In this document: in pieces, positions 5,191 to 5,371 of the stretch
How positions within the stretch are numbered: the first letter of the stretch is position 1
How the letters are laid out: each line of letters opens with the position of its first letter
Assembly (NCBI GenBank): GCA_012510335.1
Contig: JAAZIF010000043.1
Coordinates: 1 to 5,371 of the forward strand
Source of the DNA: Methanomicrobiales archaeon
GTDB taxonomy: Archaea; Halobacteriota; Methanomicrobia; Methanomicrobiales; Methanoculleaceae
DNA length: 5,371 nt
Direction of reading: 5' to 3'
Notes under the pieces: model-generated
Told to the model about the DNA's origin: nothing
The model's database searches: none
Seen by the model: only the letters and a program-made list of their open reading frames with translations
Position numbers and translations under genes: made by a program

Positions 5191-5371
5191 TTACTTCCCC
5201 CGTCCGGCCTCATCGAGAATCGACCTGATCCCCTGCTTGAGAACCGGGAGATCGTCGTGTACGGTCAGGAACACGGCTTCATAATACACACCGAAGTAAT
5301 GATGGACAATCTTATCCCGCATCCCCGCGGCCTCCCTCCAGGGAATCTCAGGGCGACCTTCACGCAACTCC
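5191..5371 (-). CDS. hepT: HepT-like HEPN ribonuclease toxin (DUF86), N-terminus outside window
   Basis: The visible C-terminal 59 residues begin ELREGRPEIPWREAAGMRDK and end SILDEAGRGK before a TAA (5191-5193). PEIPWRE-x-AGMRD-x-IVHHYFGV is the hallmark of the DUF86/HepT family. The R-x(4)-H signature (RDKIVH, then HY) is the catalytic HEPN motif. The following YYEAVFLTVHDDLPVLK matches the usual final helices. HepT is the toxin of the type VII HepT-MntA pair, in which a minimal nucleotidyltransferase (MntA) modifies a tyrosine next to the HEPN motif; the tyrosine in HHY is in that position. The catalytic arginine and histidine are intact, so the toxin could be active. The MntA partner, commonly encoded just upstream, would lie beyond the right window edge and cannot be confirmed. 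The first half (about 60 residues) is also outside. The family assignment is secure. Confidence 0.88.
   Translation of the reverse strand, partial: ELREGRPEIPWREAAGMRDKIVHHYFGVYYEAVFLTVHDDLPVLKQGIRSILDEAGRGK

Noticed and set aside
1..5371. CRISPR array
   Set aside because: No regularly spaced direct repeats are present. The only longer exact repeat noticed is the 16-base pair more than 4 kb apart.

Overview
The window most likely comes from a GC-rich methanogenic euryarchaeon, perhaps of the Methanomicrobiales. This is inferred from AT-rich archaeal TATA-like boxes about 25-30 bases upstream of likely transcript starts, an apparently leaderless small gene, and the gene content. No marker gene fixes the lineage. 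The region looks like an accessory island. It has few intact genes, long non-coding stretches and several broken mobile or toxin-antitoxin genes.

Layout from left to right. (1) A partial hypothetical protein is on the minus strand (1-548). (2) Divergent from it is a frameshifted HicB-like antitoxin remnant (551-725, +). (3) A small intact antitoxin-like gene follows on the minus strand (855-1034). It has its own TATA-like box, and no toxin can be read after it. (4) A gene-poor stretch with hairpins runs from about 1071 to 1636. (5) A badly decayed IS200/IS605-family tnpB lies at 1637-2366 (+), with frameshifts, an in-frame stop and a large 3' loss. (6) A compact two-gene operon on the minus strand, visibly lower in GC than its flanks, follows. 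It encodes a 484-aa ABC/OLD-like AAA ATPase (2841-4295) and an overlapping protein of about 162 aa with a PD-(D/E)XK-type nuclease signature (2363-2851). (7) At 4364-4470 there are weak signs of the missing tnpB 3' end and of an IS right end. (8) A second gene-poor, hairpin-rich stretch covers about 4470-5190. (9) The C-terminal part of a HepT/DUF86 HEPN ribonuclease toxin (5191-5371, -) runs off the window.

The main point of interest is the ATPase plus nuclease pair. Its organisation is that of an anti-phage or anti-plasmid system: an ABC-type sensor ATPase, a small effector, translational coupling and a single promoter. It does not match the two-gene ATPase systems I can name. It lacks the TOPRIM or DUF4435 effector of PARIS, the OLD TOPRIM domain of Gabija and the HNH protein of Septu. 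Its left edge coincides within a few bases with the point where tnpB homology stops. If the tnpB tail at about 4364-4435 is real, the complete operon with its promoter sits antisense inside tnpB. The function is inferred from motifs and context and has not been shown.
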